From assembly GCA_963693285.1 (NCBI GenBank), contig OY848919.1, positions 2,175,827-2,239,826 on the forward strand: a stretch of DNA of 64,000 nt, written 5' to 3'. Below, one piece after another: positions 10,214-20,700 of the stretch. The notes below the pieces were generated by a model that saw only the letters and a list, made by a program, of their open reading frames with translations, was not told where the DNA came from and did no database searches. Every line of letters starts with the position of its first letter. Position 1 is the first letter of the stretch. This DNA is from Xestospongia muta. Its lineage: Eukaryota > Porifera > Demospongiae > Haplosclerida > Petrosiidae. Both the position numbers and the translations under genes were made by a program.

Positions 10214-11485
10214 ATGGCTATTTATGGCTGGTACTTGTTAGCAGAGGGTCTCGGTGCAGCGGTATTTGCTTTGATAATTATAATAGGGTTAGTATTCTAT
10301 GCTTTGATACCAGCAGTTTTTGGACATAGAGACAAATATGGTAATATGAGGACATTCATTAGATGGATGTTTCCATCATTTATAAACAATGACCCACGAG
10401 AGAATGAAAATCCAGAAAATCCACCAAAGACAGTCACTACTTTATTTGGATATGACATTCAAGAGTGGTATGTGATATGGCTCTACGTCATGATGATGTT
10501 CATTGTTGTTCTAACTGTCACTATATTTTGGGTGAACTTCTTCATAGAGACTAGTACGTCTTGCAATCCATTCGATGACTTTGATTGCTTTCCAAACAAA
10601 CGCCCTCAAGATATTTTCTATGAGAAACCACTAGACTGTCCGAACAATAATAGTGTCATATGCAAAAAGTTTGGTTGCAATATTGGAAATGCTGTTGGCT
10701 TGGCAACTGGAGCCTTTGCTTTTTCGTGGATTAGTGCTACAATATTTTTGTGGATCGTTACAAAGTTTCTGAAAGAAGTACTCAAAGAGGATACAAACGT
10801 TGATAACAGTTGCTGTAGAGGCTGCACAAGAATATTGTGTGATTGTCTTAACGTAAGAGAGTGTTTTAGAAGAAACCAACGAGACAACCGACAACAAGAT
10901 ACCCAATGTAAGACATGTTGTAAATTTTGTTATATTATTTTCATCATTACGTTTCAAGTTGTTGTGTTTCTCACTGCGACTGGACTTGCAGCTGGAGGGC
11001 TAACATTGTACTTGCTAGACGAAGTGTCTTTCACTTGTTGTTATGAAGTAGGTATTTTTAGTACAGTTATTATTATGGCATCGACATTGCTATGGTGCTG
11101 TGGATTTAAGAAAAGGAAACAAGATATTGAAATGAGACAGGACAATGCTCAGAACCATACTGAGAACAATGTTCAGAACCATAATGAGGAAGACAATGCT
11201 CAGAACCATAATGAGGAGGACAATGCTCAGAACCATAATGAGGAGGACAATGCTCAGAACCATAATGAGGAGGACAATGCTCAAAACCATAATGAGGAAG
11301 ACAATGCTCAGAACCATAATGAAGAGGACAATGCTCAGAACCATAATGAAGACATTGTCCAACCTCCTGAGGACCGACTGGCCTATACAAATCCCTTGGC
11401 AAGCTTACCCTCTCCACTTAACTCACCTGATGTCACAACTTCTACTACTATTGAGATTGAACTAGAAAATATACCAAATAATTAA
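10214..11485 (+). CDS. Five-helix membrane protein with NAQNHNEED repeats, unknown function
   Basis: Intronless ORF of 423 residues that I do not recognise. Hydrophobic segments at about 9-34, 90-112, 166-190, 240-264 and 276-297 make a probable five-pass membrane protein. The loop between helices 2 and 3 holds paired cysteines (SCNPFDDFDCFP, DCPNNNSVICKKFGC), suggesting an extracellular disulfide-bonded domain. The loop between helices 3 and 4 is Cys/Arg-rich (NSCCRGCTRILCDC, CKTCCKFC) and may be palmitoylated or bind metal. After the last helix the tail is charged, then carries eight copies of a nonapeptide (about 310-382), then a Pro/Ser-rich end. The start follows an AGAA context at 10210. 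No neighbour suggests a pathway. A likely poly(A) signal lies at 11623-11628. Confidence 0.8.
   Translation: MAIYGWYLLAEGLGAAVFALIIIIGLVFYALIPAVFGHRDKYGNMRTFIRWMFPSFINNDPRENENPENPPKTVTTLFGYDIQEWYVIWLYVMMMFIVVLTVTIFWVNFFIETSTSCNPFDDFDCFPNKRPQDIFYEKPLDCPNNNSVICKKFGCNIGNAVGLATGAFAFSWISATIFLWIVTKFLKEVLKEDTNVDNSCCRGCTRILCDCLNVRECFRRNQRDNRQQDTQCKTCCKFCYIIFIITFQVVVFLTATGLAAGGLTLYLLDEVSFTCCYEVGIFSTVIIMASTLLWCCGFKKRKQDIEMRQDNAQNHTENNVQNHNEEDNAQNHNEEDNAQNHNEEDNAQNHNEEDNAQNHNEEDNAQNHNEEDNAQNHNEDIVQPPEDRLAYTNPLASLPSPLNSPDVTTSTTIEIELENIPNN
11141..11358 (+). repeat. 27-bp coding minisatellite, 8 units
   Basis: Eight in-frame 27-base units encode NAQNHNEED; the first two are diverged (NAQNHTEN, NVQNHNEED) and the last is cut by one residue. 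Silent differences (GAG/GAA, CAG/CAA) mark individual units. The period is a multiple of three, so copy-number change preserves frame; a length polymorphism between individuals is likely. Confidence 0.95.
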
Positions 11486-12414
11486 ATGATTTTGTTATAA
11501 AACTTAACAAATCAAACACAGATATACTGATATTAATAATAGACATTATTTATTTATTTATAACACATACAATGACAATATTTTTAAAATTTGTTTGGAT
11601 ATAAGTAAGTTATGATTTTATTAATAAAATATGAATATTAATTTCATGAGTAATCAACTCAAATAACATTAGATACCTGACAAGAGCTCTACATAATAAG
11701 ATCAATACACATAATTACAAGTATCTAATCTCTCAATAACAGGGCATTGGTTACTGATAATGAAAAGCCAAGATGTATATAGCCTAAAGAAACAAGACTA
11801 GTCTTATGTCTGTCTATCCTAACATACCATAAATTTAATGGACCTTCACATACAATATAAAATGTCCTTGTATATCTTTCAAATGAGGCAGTAAATCTTA
11901 GAAGCTCTAGTTGCTACAAAACAAACCAGGCAACCTTAAAGTTTACTAACCATAGCAACCCCCTTCACTCTCATTTCTTAAACCACCCTTATCAAAGCTG
12001 ATGTGGTATATCAGTAACATATCTTTCAGGAATACTTTGGGAACAACCAAAGGCACTCCCTCAGGAAATGTAAACACTTGTATCAATTAACATAGGAGGG
12101 AGTTATGGTTTGTGTGTTCTTTAGAGAGTCATAACTAAAACCAATATCAATTATACAGGCCACAGGAGTAGTTTTAAGAAAATACACACTGCATAAAGAG
12201 TAAAGACCTCTGGAGTTATATTATCACAAGTGTAGAGAGACCTTAACCTATAGTGGCCTAGCTGGAATAGTCATAAAGCTGGTAGCCTTATATAAATTAT
12301 GGTATTATGGTATCTGATTATAAGGAGTTATTCCTTTGGGATCATTAATATTTAGTGTATTAAAGGCTGGATAGGACTCTAAGTATGTAAGTCAGTAACA
12401 AGTGGCATATATCA

Positions 12415-12560
12415 TGTGATGAAGGTACACATCATGTGACCAATATAACATGTGATCAAGGTACACATCATGTGACCAATATAACATGTGATCAAGGTAC
12501 ACATCATGTGACCAATATATCATATCATATGATCAAAGTACGCATCATGTGATCAAAATA
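12415..12560. repeat. 36-bp tandem repeat, about 3.5 units
   Basis: Units share GATCAAGGTACACATCATGT followed by GACCAATATAACATGT. The last copies are degenerate (CATATCATATGATC). Confidence 0.85.
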
Positions 12561-13907
12561 ACTGTAGTTTTTAATTGCAGTCAACAAATAAAGTCAAATA
12601 ACAAATCACATTCAAGCAATAACAAGTACAAAGACAAGAACAGTAATAGCAAGAGATGATCCAGTGGAAGTGGATAAGAAGAGTACAGAGGTGTTGAGAG
12701 GGAGAGGGGCAGTACAAATTACCAGGGTCCCAACATTGTCCCTAAAATGCTTTCAAATTAACTGCTTTATTAAGCTATCAAGTGACATCTACCATATACA
12801 AATAAAGATCTTGTATCGGTCGGGTTCTATGTCCCAATCCAGCTCTTAACAGACCTAGATGGCTATAGAACTCTCCTTCATTCTTAATAATAGCAATAAA
12901 GAAATTTGATAGTATATAATTATTATGATATGAGTGTCAGTACTATTCAGGTGCTGATCAAGAACAGTTTGGAGGGGAGAGGTTATGCATTGACCTGGTC
13001 TAGTTCTACATTTAATATTGACATGTTAGAAATTCTACCATGCATTCAAGAGCCAATTTACATCAGTATTTGTGCTTAATGATACAATATACACTGACTA
13101 CTAAAGTGCATTAGCTTGTCCTGTAATATTAACACATTGTAGTGACTGATCTATACCAGTTGCACACCCTTGTTATCACATCACACATATATGGTCATTT
13201 TGTCAAGAAGGATACACACCAAAGGTACACCTCACTAAACAACTGACTTTAGTGCAGCTGCACTTTTGACACCCACTTGTTATTGATATCAGCTTCAAAG
13301 TTCCTTTTGAATAGCAACTCATTTATTTATTGTGGTATTGAATGACCCTGTGTGATAGTGTTCATTTGTGCTTTGTAGGTAATAAAAAAACCAAAGACTC
13401 CAGTCAATGACCTTCTCATTCTTCAGCCGACAATGCTAACTGGACCCCAAGTCCTGACGACAAGTCAAACCAGTCAATCCAGTCTGCTAGTAGCACAACT
13501 AACAACTAACTGTTTTCATTGGGTCTATACTATAGTACAATACAGTGGGTATAGAGTATACATGAATTGTTAATAGTAAATACAACAGTATTCATTTTCA
13601 AATTGGTCATCAGTCCTGAATGCTAAACTCAAACAAAACTGGAAGGGAGGCAGAAGGAAAGTACTCAGTCTTTCCTCTTTGAGTGATGAGAACATTATAA
13701 AAAGTGCATACATTTCCATAGCAAACAAAGCAAACAGCTATAGTAACTCACATTAACTAACAAAAACGAAGCCATAACTACAGGTGCTAATTATTACTGT
13801 ACATGTACTGGACTATTAACATACTCCACTACTATATCATGTGACTTATGTTAATAAGATAATGTAAAAATTCCCAGGGTGTTTCCCTACTGACAGGGCA
13901 GTAAACA

Positions 13908-14238
13908 ATACACTAAAGTATTAGTATGGGACTAGAACAAGTGTCCTCAATATAGAAGTTGTACAATACACTAAAGTATTAGTATGGGACTAGAACAAGT
14001 GTCCTCAATATAGAGGTTGTATGATACACTAAAGTATTAGTATGGGACTAGAACAAGTGTCCTCAATATAGAGGTTGTATAATACACTAAAGTATTAATA
14101 TGGGACTAGAACAAGTGTCCTCAATATAGAGGTTATATAATATACTAAAGTATTAGTGTTGGACTAAAACAAGTGTCCTCAATATAGAGGTTGTATAATA
14201 CACTAAAGTATTAGTATGGGACTAGAACAAATGTCCTT
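13908..14238. repeat. 58-bp tandem repeat, ~6 units
   Basis: Head-to-tail units share ACACTAAAGTATTAGTATGG and GAACAAGTGTCCTCAATATA. Variation is mainly single substitutions; the fifth unit is the most diverged and the sixth is truncated. Confidence 0.9.
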
Positions 14239-14885
14239 AGTGCTCTGTATGAGACATTAGACTGTAGAAACATTTGTAATAATTCTAACCTTATTCTCCT
14301 TTCTCTACAATATTGAAGCAATAAATGCATCAAATTTGTCTCTATCACACCCAGTCAAACAAAAATGACAATCCTGCCTCTTTGTCTCAACAAAAACACA
14401 GCTGGGAATTTAAAAACATCTAAAAAACAATACAAACACACAATATATAATGCATCATGAGACAAGACTATATTATACAGTGACTACATATAGTGAACTT
14501 CCTTGTTACCATAGCAACAGGTAAAACCACTATAACATACATATCAAATAAGAAAGATCAACTTTATCTGATAATGTTAGCAATATAATGCACTAACATT
14601 CATTACTACAAAGAGACATTAAAACATTGTTCATTTCTCTTCACAATAACATGAACAAACAACCAATGAATATGATATCATGACGAAATATGTCTACGTG
14701 GTTCCACCCTACGACAGTTCTTGACAGCCCCTCACGTAATAATTACATAAACAATGACGTGGTCAAATGGCTTCAAATAGCTTGTTCTGCCGTTAACATT
14801 TTAGAACCCAAGTCAGTGCAAGCAAAGTGTTCAACTGTTTTTTGCAAGATTTTTTCTCTCTGAAGTCATTTTTGTTCCAACTAAA

Positions 14886-14984
14886 ATGGAGACCTGGCAG
14901 AAAGTTTTAATAGTCATTATCGTACTAATTGTATTGTTAGTTCTGTTTGGTATTATACTTGGAGTAACACTGAAATTCGCCTGA
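14886..14984 (+). CDS. 32-residue single-helix micropeptide, copy 1
   Basis: ATG to TGA, 33 codons. The product is METWQK, then an uninterrupted run of Ile/Leu/Val/Phe (about residues 7-27), ending VTLKFA. This is one membrane-spanning helix with a short polar N-terminus and a basic residue at the other side. It resembles in size and layout the single-pass micropeptides that regulate membrane proteins (sarcolipin/phospholamban class), but I see no sequence homology to any named one. Support comes from the paralog 700 bases downstream (shared VIIxLIV core and layout). The upstream region differs from that of copies 2 and 3. It could be a fortuitous ORF. Confidence 0.5.
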   Translation: METWQKVLIVIIVLIVLLVLFGIILGVTLKFA

Positions 14985-15497
14985 AGTAACAACGATAAGG
15001 ACAACATAAAAGGATGCAAGCAACTATACAACTAAATAAACTTTCCATTTCACTCCACTCTTCTAAGATACTCTATAATATAGTTGCTCAATGTTGTATT
15101 ACAGTCTATATTGTACTTGATATCAAGTAATGTGATATTTTTTAAAACAGATTTGCAAAATTGTTTTGTTAATAAGATTATTTTATAATGTACAAGTATT
15201 TTCCTTGTTTCATTACTTGATGACATAGTCAAACATATCACAATGCTAATGTAACAAAGAAGTCAATTTGACTCTGATATAGAGACCTGTCTAAGACATT
15301 ACATGTACATTACATGTACAATTTAACATTTATCATTGTTATGTAGCCCTGACATTAGATCTTTGTTTGTGAGAGATTTTATAAAAGCAACATGTTCATG
15401 TTCCTCTGAAAGGAGAAAAATCCATATATATCTTTGTGTCAGCTAATGCTGCAAATATCGTTAATTTTCACAATAATGTACAAGTACCTCCTACTGC

Positions 15498-15590
15498 TGT
15501 TGCTACTTGGATGACGTGGATCGTAATGCTGAACTATTATAATACATGATAACCACAACAGTGCGGGCATAATTCTGTGCAAGAGCTAAG
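15498..15590 (+). promoter_or_regulatory. Conserved upstream block of micropeptide copy 2
   Basis: This stretch is clearly similar to 16012-16105 (shared TAATGCTGA, GCATAATTCTGTGCAAGAG). It lies at about the same distance before copy 2 as the second block does before copy 3. Because it is duplicated together with the ORFs, it probably holds the promoter or 5' UTR. Confidence 0.45.
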
Positions 15591-15675
15591 TACTGAGAGC
15601 TAGAAGTCGGAGGATTTGTAAAAAGAAAACGTTTTTTACAGTATTTGCTGAAGTGACTTTGAGATTTAGCTAGCT

Positions 15676-15789
15676 ATGGGACTAACTTCAGGACAGAGAG
15701 CAGGCGTAGTCATTATCATACTAATTGTAGTGTTCATCTTGTTTTGGATTGTGTTTGGACCAATACTGGGAAAAGTCATCCTCAAGTAG
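15676..15789 (+). CDS. 37-residue single-helix micropeptide, copy 2
   Basis: ATG to TAG, 38 codons: MGLTSGQRAG, a hydrophobic helix (about residues 11-32, VVIIILIVVFILFWIVF core), then a short basic end LGKVILK. The nucleotide similarity to copy 1 is concentrated in the helix (GTCATTATC.TACTAATTGTA). The unit, including about 90 bases of upstream DNA, was duplicated again to give the broken copy 3. No other gene competes for this space. Function unknown; a membrane-embedded regulator is a guess from size and topology. Confidence 0.55.
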   Translation: MGLTSGQRAGVVIIILIVVFILFWIVFGPILGKVILK

Positions 15790-16011
15790 GATGACACAAC
15801 AAATGCTACACACTCGGATTAAAAAGTACCCACAGATCTCATTGGAACATTTTGTAGACATTTCCCCTTTTTAAAGAATTAACTAAATTTAAAGTTTATT
15901 CCCTCATTTGATATTTTATTTGCTAACAATTAAAGTACTTACCTGTTTTAAATACTATAATAACTTCTTGCAAACCTGTACTATAATATAATTAATTTCA
16001 TAATGTATGAA

Positions 16012-16105
16012 TGTTGTTGGTACTTTGATGATGTGGATTGTAATGCTGAGCTACAATACACGAGAACCACATCAGTGTGAGCATAATTCTGTGCAAGAGG
16101 CTAAG
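16012..16105 (+). promoter_or_regulatory. Conserved upstream block of micropeptide copy 3
   Basis: Duplicate of 15498-15590 with about 15-20% differences by eye; it precedes the frameshifted copy 3 by about 40 bases. Confidence 0.45.
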
Positions 16106-16144
16106 TTTTAAAGACTTTGCGAAGAGAAAAGGGGAAAGTTGAAA

Positions 16145-16227
16145 ATGTCTACTTGGTTTGCTCATTGGTAATACCATCTGTTTTAGTCATATTCATAGTT
16201 CTTCCTATAACCGTTCAAATAACATAA
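16145..16227 (+). pseudogene. Frameshifted third micropeptide copy
   Basis: ATG TCT ACT TGG gives MSTWFAHW and then an immediate TAA. In the +2 frame the helix continues as LVIPSVLVIFIVLPITVQIT to a TAA at 16225. The start resembles METW of copy 1 and the upstream DNA matches copy 2. One indel therefore separates the start from the helix; unless there is an unseen splice, it is dead. Confidence 0.5.
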
Positions 16228-17627
16228 CTCATTCTAACGAGGCCTCAGAGCAAGAGGACACTTATCAAACATTTACATACTTAAGTAACTATTCTACCTT
16301 ACATACTTAAGTGGCTATCAACCTACTTAAGCGATCGATTATTACTTACATCTTTATCAAGGTACACTTGTACTGTGATCATTATCAAAGTGTACCACCT
16401 GCTGTGATCTAAAAAGCAATGTAATATAAAACAGGATTTCTAATGTTTTGCAAGTTGTATTTAATATTACATATATTGTACTTAATCTGCTGCTGCCTGT
16501 AAAAACAGTTCATAGAAAGCAAGGAGTGTATTTGTAAGGAGTGAATTTGTATATATATGTGTGACTGTTAATATTAATTTTCTTTTACATGTAGTACATG
16601 TACATGTAAATTAATTACATGTAATTAAATGAAACTAGTTGTACAGCTTTAGATAGTACTGAAATCAATATGTATGCTATGTTCACCAATAACCACCATA
16701 CCTCTTCTAATAACACAGATTACCTAGTGATTGTGCAATATACCAGCAATCTTATAAGTGCTGACTAAGTAATATTTTAAAAAGATTAGTGTATATTGAT
16801 ACTAATACACATGGGACTCACTGTTATATTGGGACATAAGCAGATGTTTAGACCACTAATATGAAGGTTTAAGAGTTTTCTGAGAGAGAGAAAGATTACA
16901 AAGTATTAACAAGAAATATATTATACACACACACACACACACACACATATATATGTAACAATTAAGTGCAACTGGACCAGTCAGTCAGTCAGTCTGTCAC
17001 AGGGTCCCCTAACTACCTGGCTACTCACCAAATTATAAGAAGCAGCTTATATTTCACAACATATTACCATATGTTCTCCATTCATATTGTACTCATTATG
17101 TACATAACGTATCTATTGACTATAATATGAATTATAACTTAATGGAGGAATCCTACAAAAAACAAGAAATAGAAAGGGCCTAATAGGAGGAGCCATAGGC
17201 AGGACTGAAGCAATAGGCCCAACCCACCTCAAAGGCTAAGCTTCATTTTCAATTTCTAATGATGTTTGCGAACAAATTTATAATTAAAAAAAAACTAAAA
17301 TGTATTGTTTATAAATTACTGATGTCCAATCTACAGTGATATTAATGACATATAGTTTAATGTGAGATTTATACTATATCATACTGAGACCCTATCCCAA
17401 AAAACACGGACCCTAAATATTACAAAGAATTGTATACTATTGAGATCTAACAATAATTATCTCTATCGCAAAATATTGGCAGTTTAAGATCATCTTTGTA
17501 ATTTAGGTTCATGGGGGAGGAGTAATGGCTGCTGATGATCAACTAATTTCATTTTTAAACAATACCTTCATGTCATGACACATCGAGTTAAGGCGGTTAG
17601 TTTAGTGTATATATCTTACTTATTTAG
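16228..17627. other. Intergenic with microsatellite
   Basis: No gene is supportable. It contains an ACATGTAC/TACATGTA palindromic run (about 16585-16625), a (CA)n(TA)n microsatellite at about 16925-16955 and a small CAGTCAGTCAGTCTGTC repeat near 16980. An ORF beginning MAADDQLISFL at about 17525 stops after 17 codons. Confidence 0.45.
16925..16955. repeat. (AC)n(AT)n microsatellite
   Basis: About twelve AC dinucleotides pass directly into a short AT run; a simple sequence repeat. Confidence 0.85.
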
Positions 17628-17722
17628 AACATCCAGCTGTAGATGACTTAGTCGTTGTTAAATGTCCAGAAGTACTCTATCACTGTCATAAAAATCCAAA
17701 GCGATGGTCGATTCAAAATTAA
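17628..17722 (+). CDS. Possible terminal coding exon of an unidentified plus-strand gene
   Basis: A good acceptor (CTTACTTATTTAG, ending 17627) is followed in phase 1 by 31 codons with protein-like composition (..HPAVDDLVVVKCPEVLYHC..) ending in TAA at 17720-17722. An AATAAA overlaps the end at 17723-17728. It would be convergent with QRSL1, whose stop is only 75 bases further. I could not find the preceding exon: the ATG ORF at about 17525 is in the wrong frame and stops early. This is either an orphan exon of a longer gene or a gene remnant; I do not recognise the protein. Confidence 0.3.
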
Positions 17723-17738
17723 AATAAAATACACAAAA

Positions 17739-17744
17739 TTTATT
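17739..17744 (-). terminator. Poly(A) signal of QRSL1
   Basis: TTTATT on the plus strand gives AATAAA on the minus strand, 53 bases after the QRSL1 stop codon. Confidence 0.55.
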
Positions 17745-17796
17745 AATAAATACGTCATTTCATTAAAAGCACTGTTGTGTCATAGTATTTATAACA

Positions 17797-20700
17797 TTAT
17801 GATTTGATAGTCAGCTCAAGAGTTCTAGCCACTTTCATCATGGTTGCCTCATCAAACCATTTTCCAATTAACTGTATTCCAAGAGGAAGTCCTTGTTGGT
17901 TTGAACATCCCAGTGGTACAGTGACAGCTGGCAGACCTAGTGCCGACATAAAATAATAATAATGATTAACAAAATTGCTAACAGTTTTTGAAAGTACAAT
18001 ATATACTACATAACCTGGTATTTTAAAAAAGAATTGAAAGCCTCCAATGTATGAAAAGTATAGCTTCAGTATAATAATATAATAATGTAGTTTAATAATA
18101 ATGTATAGTAAATCCATTGAGAGATCCATGACAATATAGTCTTCTTATGGACATCAATCTGGTTACAAATATGTGACGTTCACTTGTTTTTATAAGACTA
18201 CAGTGGTTATTGACCTTTAATGATGTATAATTCATTGTTTGGTTGATTTAACCAATATAATTGTGGTTTAACAAATAGCATATAGCAAACCGATAATAAA
18301 TATAATACTGTTTTGATTACTTTTGTCCTATGGAAATGACTGTTTACAAAATGAACCATCAGAGTGCAATACATATTATACTGTACAGTATTATTTGTTC
18401 TATTTGTTATTGTGACTGTTTAGTTGGTATACCATCTTTACACTTTAAAGACATTGTACTGACCCATATATTACTGGAAATGGATCAGTTTACTGTCATA
18501 TTCATACAATATCTGTTAGGATTGTGGCAACAGAATCAAGTGTTATTGGACTATCCTTTATACAATATATAGTATAGTATTCCTTTAAAGTCAGACAATT
18601 AAAATAAATATGGCATAAAAGAAAGCAACAATAATATTAAATGTTGTTTATAAATATTTACGTGTTCATAAAACCCAGCTATATGGTAATCATATTTATA
18701 ACATTAGTTAGTACCTGCCAAGTTTACTGGTACAGTGTAAGTGATTTGAAAGGTTGATTCAATTGGTCCTTGTTCACCTATTGTGCTACGAGTACAAGCA
18801 TGTCCTAAAGAAGTTGGAGTTAGAATCACGTCCACAGAGTTTTCATTGCTTTCAGAAAAAATTGTCTTGAAATTGTCAAAAATGAGTCGACGAATTTGAA
18901 GAGCTTTTTCATAATGATATCTACCCCTAGGAGATGAAAACAGCTATTAATCCACCAAGATAGATGGTCTTCAATGACTGGCTAGGTATCCACCTTTTGT
19001 CTGTTTGTCTGTCTGTTTGTCAGTCTCTCTACTCAGACTCAACCTTAATATATGAAGACCTCTCCTATACAATTTTATTTACAATACTTACTGTTTGGAT
19101 AAAAAGTATGTTCCTGATATTATTCTATGTTTTACGATATCTCCTAAACCATCTCTTCTGTTTACAGCAAATAAGTCATCAATAGTTTCTATACAGTCAT
19201 TGCTATGGTAACCTAAATAATTTTAAAAATATATTGAGCATTGAAACCTATTTGTAACAGAAACTAGGAACTGTTCTTAGTATAAAGGTGTTATGAATAA
19301 GGACAATGTTAATGACAATATAGAAGTTCTATTTTAGTTATTTCAAACTATTAATAAGTACAACAGGAATTCTACAAAACCACTGAAATGAGAACAATCT
19401 TTATTTGCTTAGGAAAAACAAAACTAGACTCAATTAATAGTCTTCATAAAATATAGAGAGGTTTCTTTGTTAATAATAATCTTACCAAAGAGAGAACCAG
19501 TATATTTAGCCATATTAGATGCCACTTCTGTAGCACAAAGAATGTCATAACAAGGAACACTGTACTGAAAATGAGGAAGAGACACATCCTGTACTTTGGC
19601 ACCTAATGAAGCTAGTTTATCGGCTGCTAAAAGCCATAATGATCTATTCTCTGATGATAATTGAGGAACATGACATTCCTAAAGAAGAAAGGAATCATTT
19701 TAAAACTTGATTATTACTAATTAAAGGGACTTCCTCTTTCACTGAGCTCTAAAGACAATATATCATTATATATTATATACTAAATTTACCCTAGGAATCC
19801 CAACACAAATTTTAGTTAGTACATTCCTCAGTTCATTATCAGTGACATCAAGAGAACAAGATGAAGATCTGATAGCAACAGAATCCATGTCATCAAGACC
19901 ACTAACTATATCTAAGGAGTAAGGAGAACGCTAAAACAAAGAATTGTTGTAAATGACTGAGTAATGGCTGATGTTAGATAGTTTGCTTTTTCTGCAAGAC
20001 AAGGGCAGTCCAGAGATTGTTTTGGACCAAGTGTGTATGTATATGAGTATGTCCACTTCACAAATTTATTATATTGTTGCATGCAAATTTCAAGAGTGAC
20101 AAATAAAATTAATCCACACCAGTAACCACCTGTGCCTATAACAAGCAATATACATCTTTGAATGAGTGCTTTGAAAGGATGTGACTGATCAAAGCTTTAA
20201 ATTCTGTTACTATAGAAAATATCTTTGAGCAGTAACATAGTTTCTGACAACTCTCCAATTTAACAAGTCAACCAGTCCTTTAATAGTAAGAACAGTACCT
20301 TCAAAATAATCTTAGGACTATATTTACTCGTATATTCTTGTTTACAAATACACATACCTAACACTGTAGCAGCTGTTGTCACAGTTGATGCTAGTATGCC
20401 TACAGTATCCATAGAACTAGCTAGTGGTATCAATCCATATCGTGATACACGCCCATATGTTGGTTTGACACCAACAGTACCACAGAAGGAAGCCGGAAGT
20501 CGAACTGAACCACCTGTATCAGTACCTAGAGCACTGTAAAAAAAGTATTAGTCTTTACGATATATATTTTATCCATCCATTCACTCATTCATCAATCCGT
20601 CTTATCCATCCATTCTTTGTCCTCACAAATCACACATTCTGGTTGCTACGGCAACAGCACTACCTCCAGAACTTCCTCCACTCACAATCCAGTCACGTGA

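Larger units (their letters stand above)
11486..14885. other. Long gene-poor stretch with minisatellites
   Basis: 3.4 kb without a gene I can support. It holds an AATAAA at 11623-11628 (probable end of the upstream gene), a 36-bp repeat at 12415-12560, a 58-bp repeat at 13908-14238 and a perfect palindrome GTGCAGCTGCAC near 13250. A splice-acceptor-like CTTCTCATTCTTCAG at about 13416-13430 is followed by 28 open codons to a TAA at 13510, but no partner exon was found. The last 150 bases presumably hold the promoter of the small ORF at 14886. Confidence 0.5.

Noticed and set aside
11090..11465. Three overlapping ORFs of 90-106 codons on both strands over the minisatellite
   Set aside because: A 27-base repeat opens all frames; only the NAQNHNEED frame continues into the conserved membrane protein.
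12664..12849. 61-codon plus ORF
   Set aside because: No homology, no repeat of the frame, surrounded by noncoding repeats; treated as chance.
13416..13512. Acceptor-like CTTCTCATTCTTCAG followed by 28 open codons to TAA
   Set aside because: No upstream exon or recognisable protein; a Ser/Asn-rich short ORF in AT-rich DNA can occur by chance. Kept only as a note in the intergenic entry.
17525..17580. ORF starting MAADDQLISFL as first exon for the orphan exon at 17628
   Set aside because: It stops after 17 codons, has no donor in the required phase, and the implied intron would be about 30-40 bases.
18330..18572. 80-codon plus ORF inside the last QRSL1 intron
   Set aside because: Antisense to a well-supported intron, no promoter or family resemblance.
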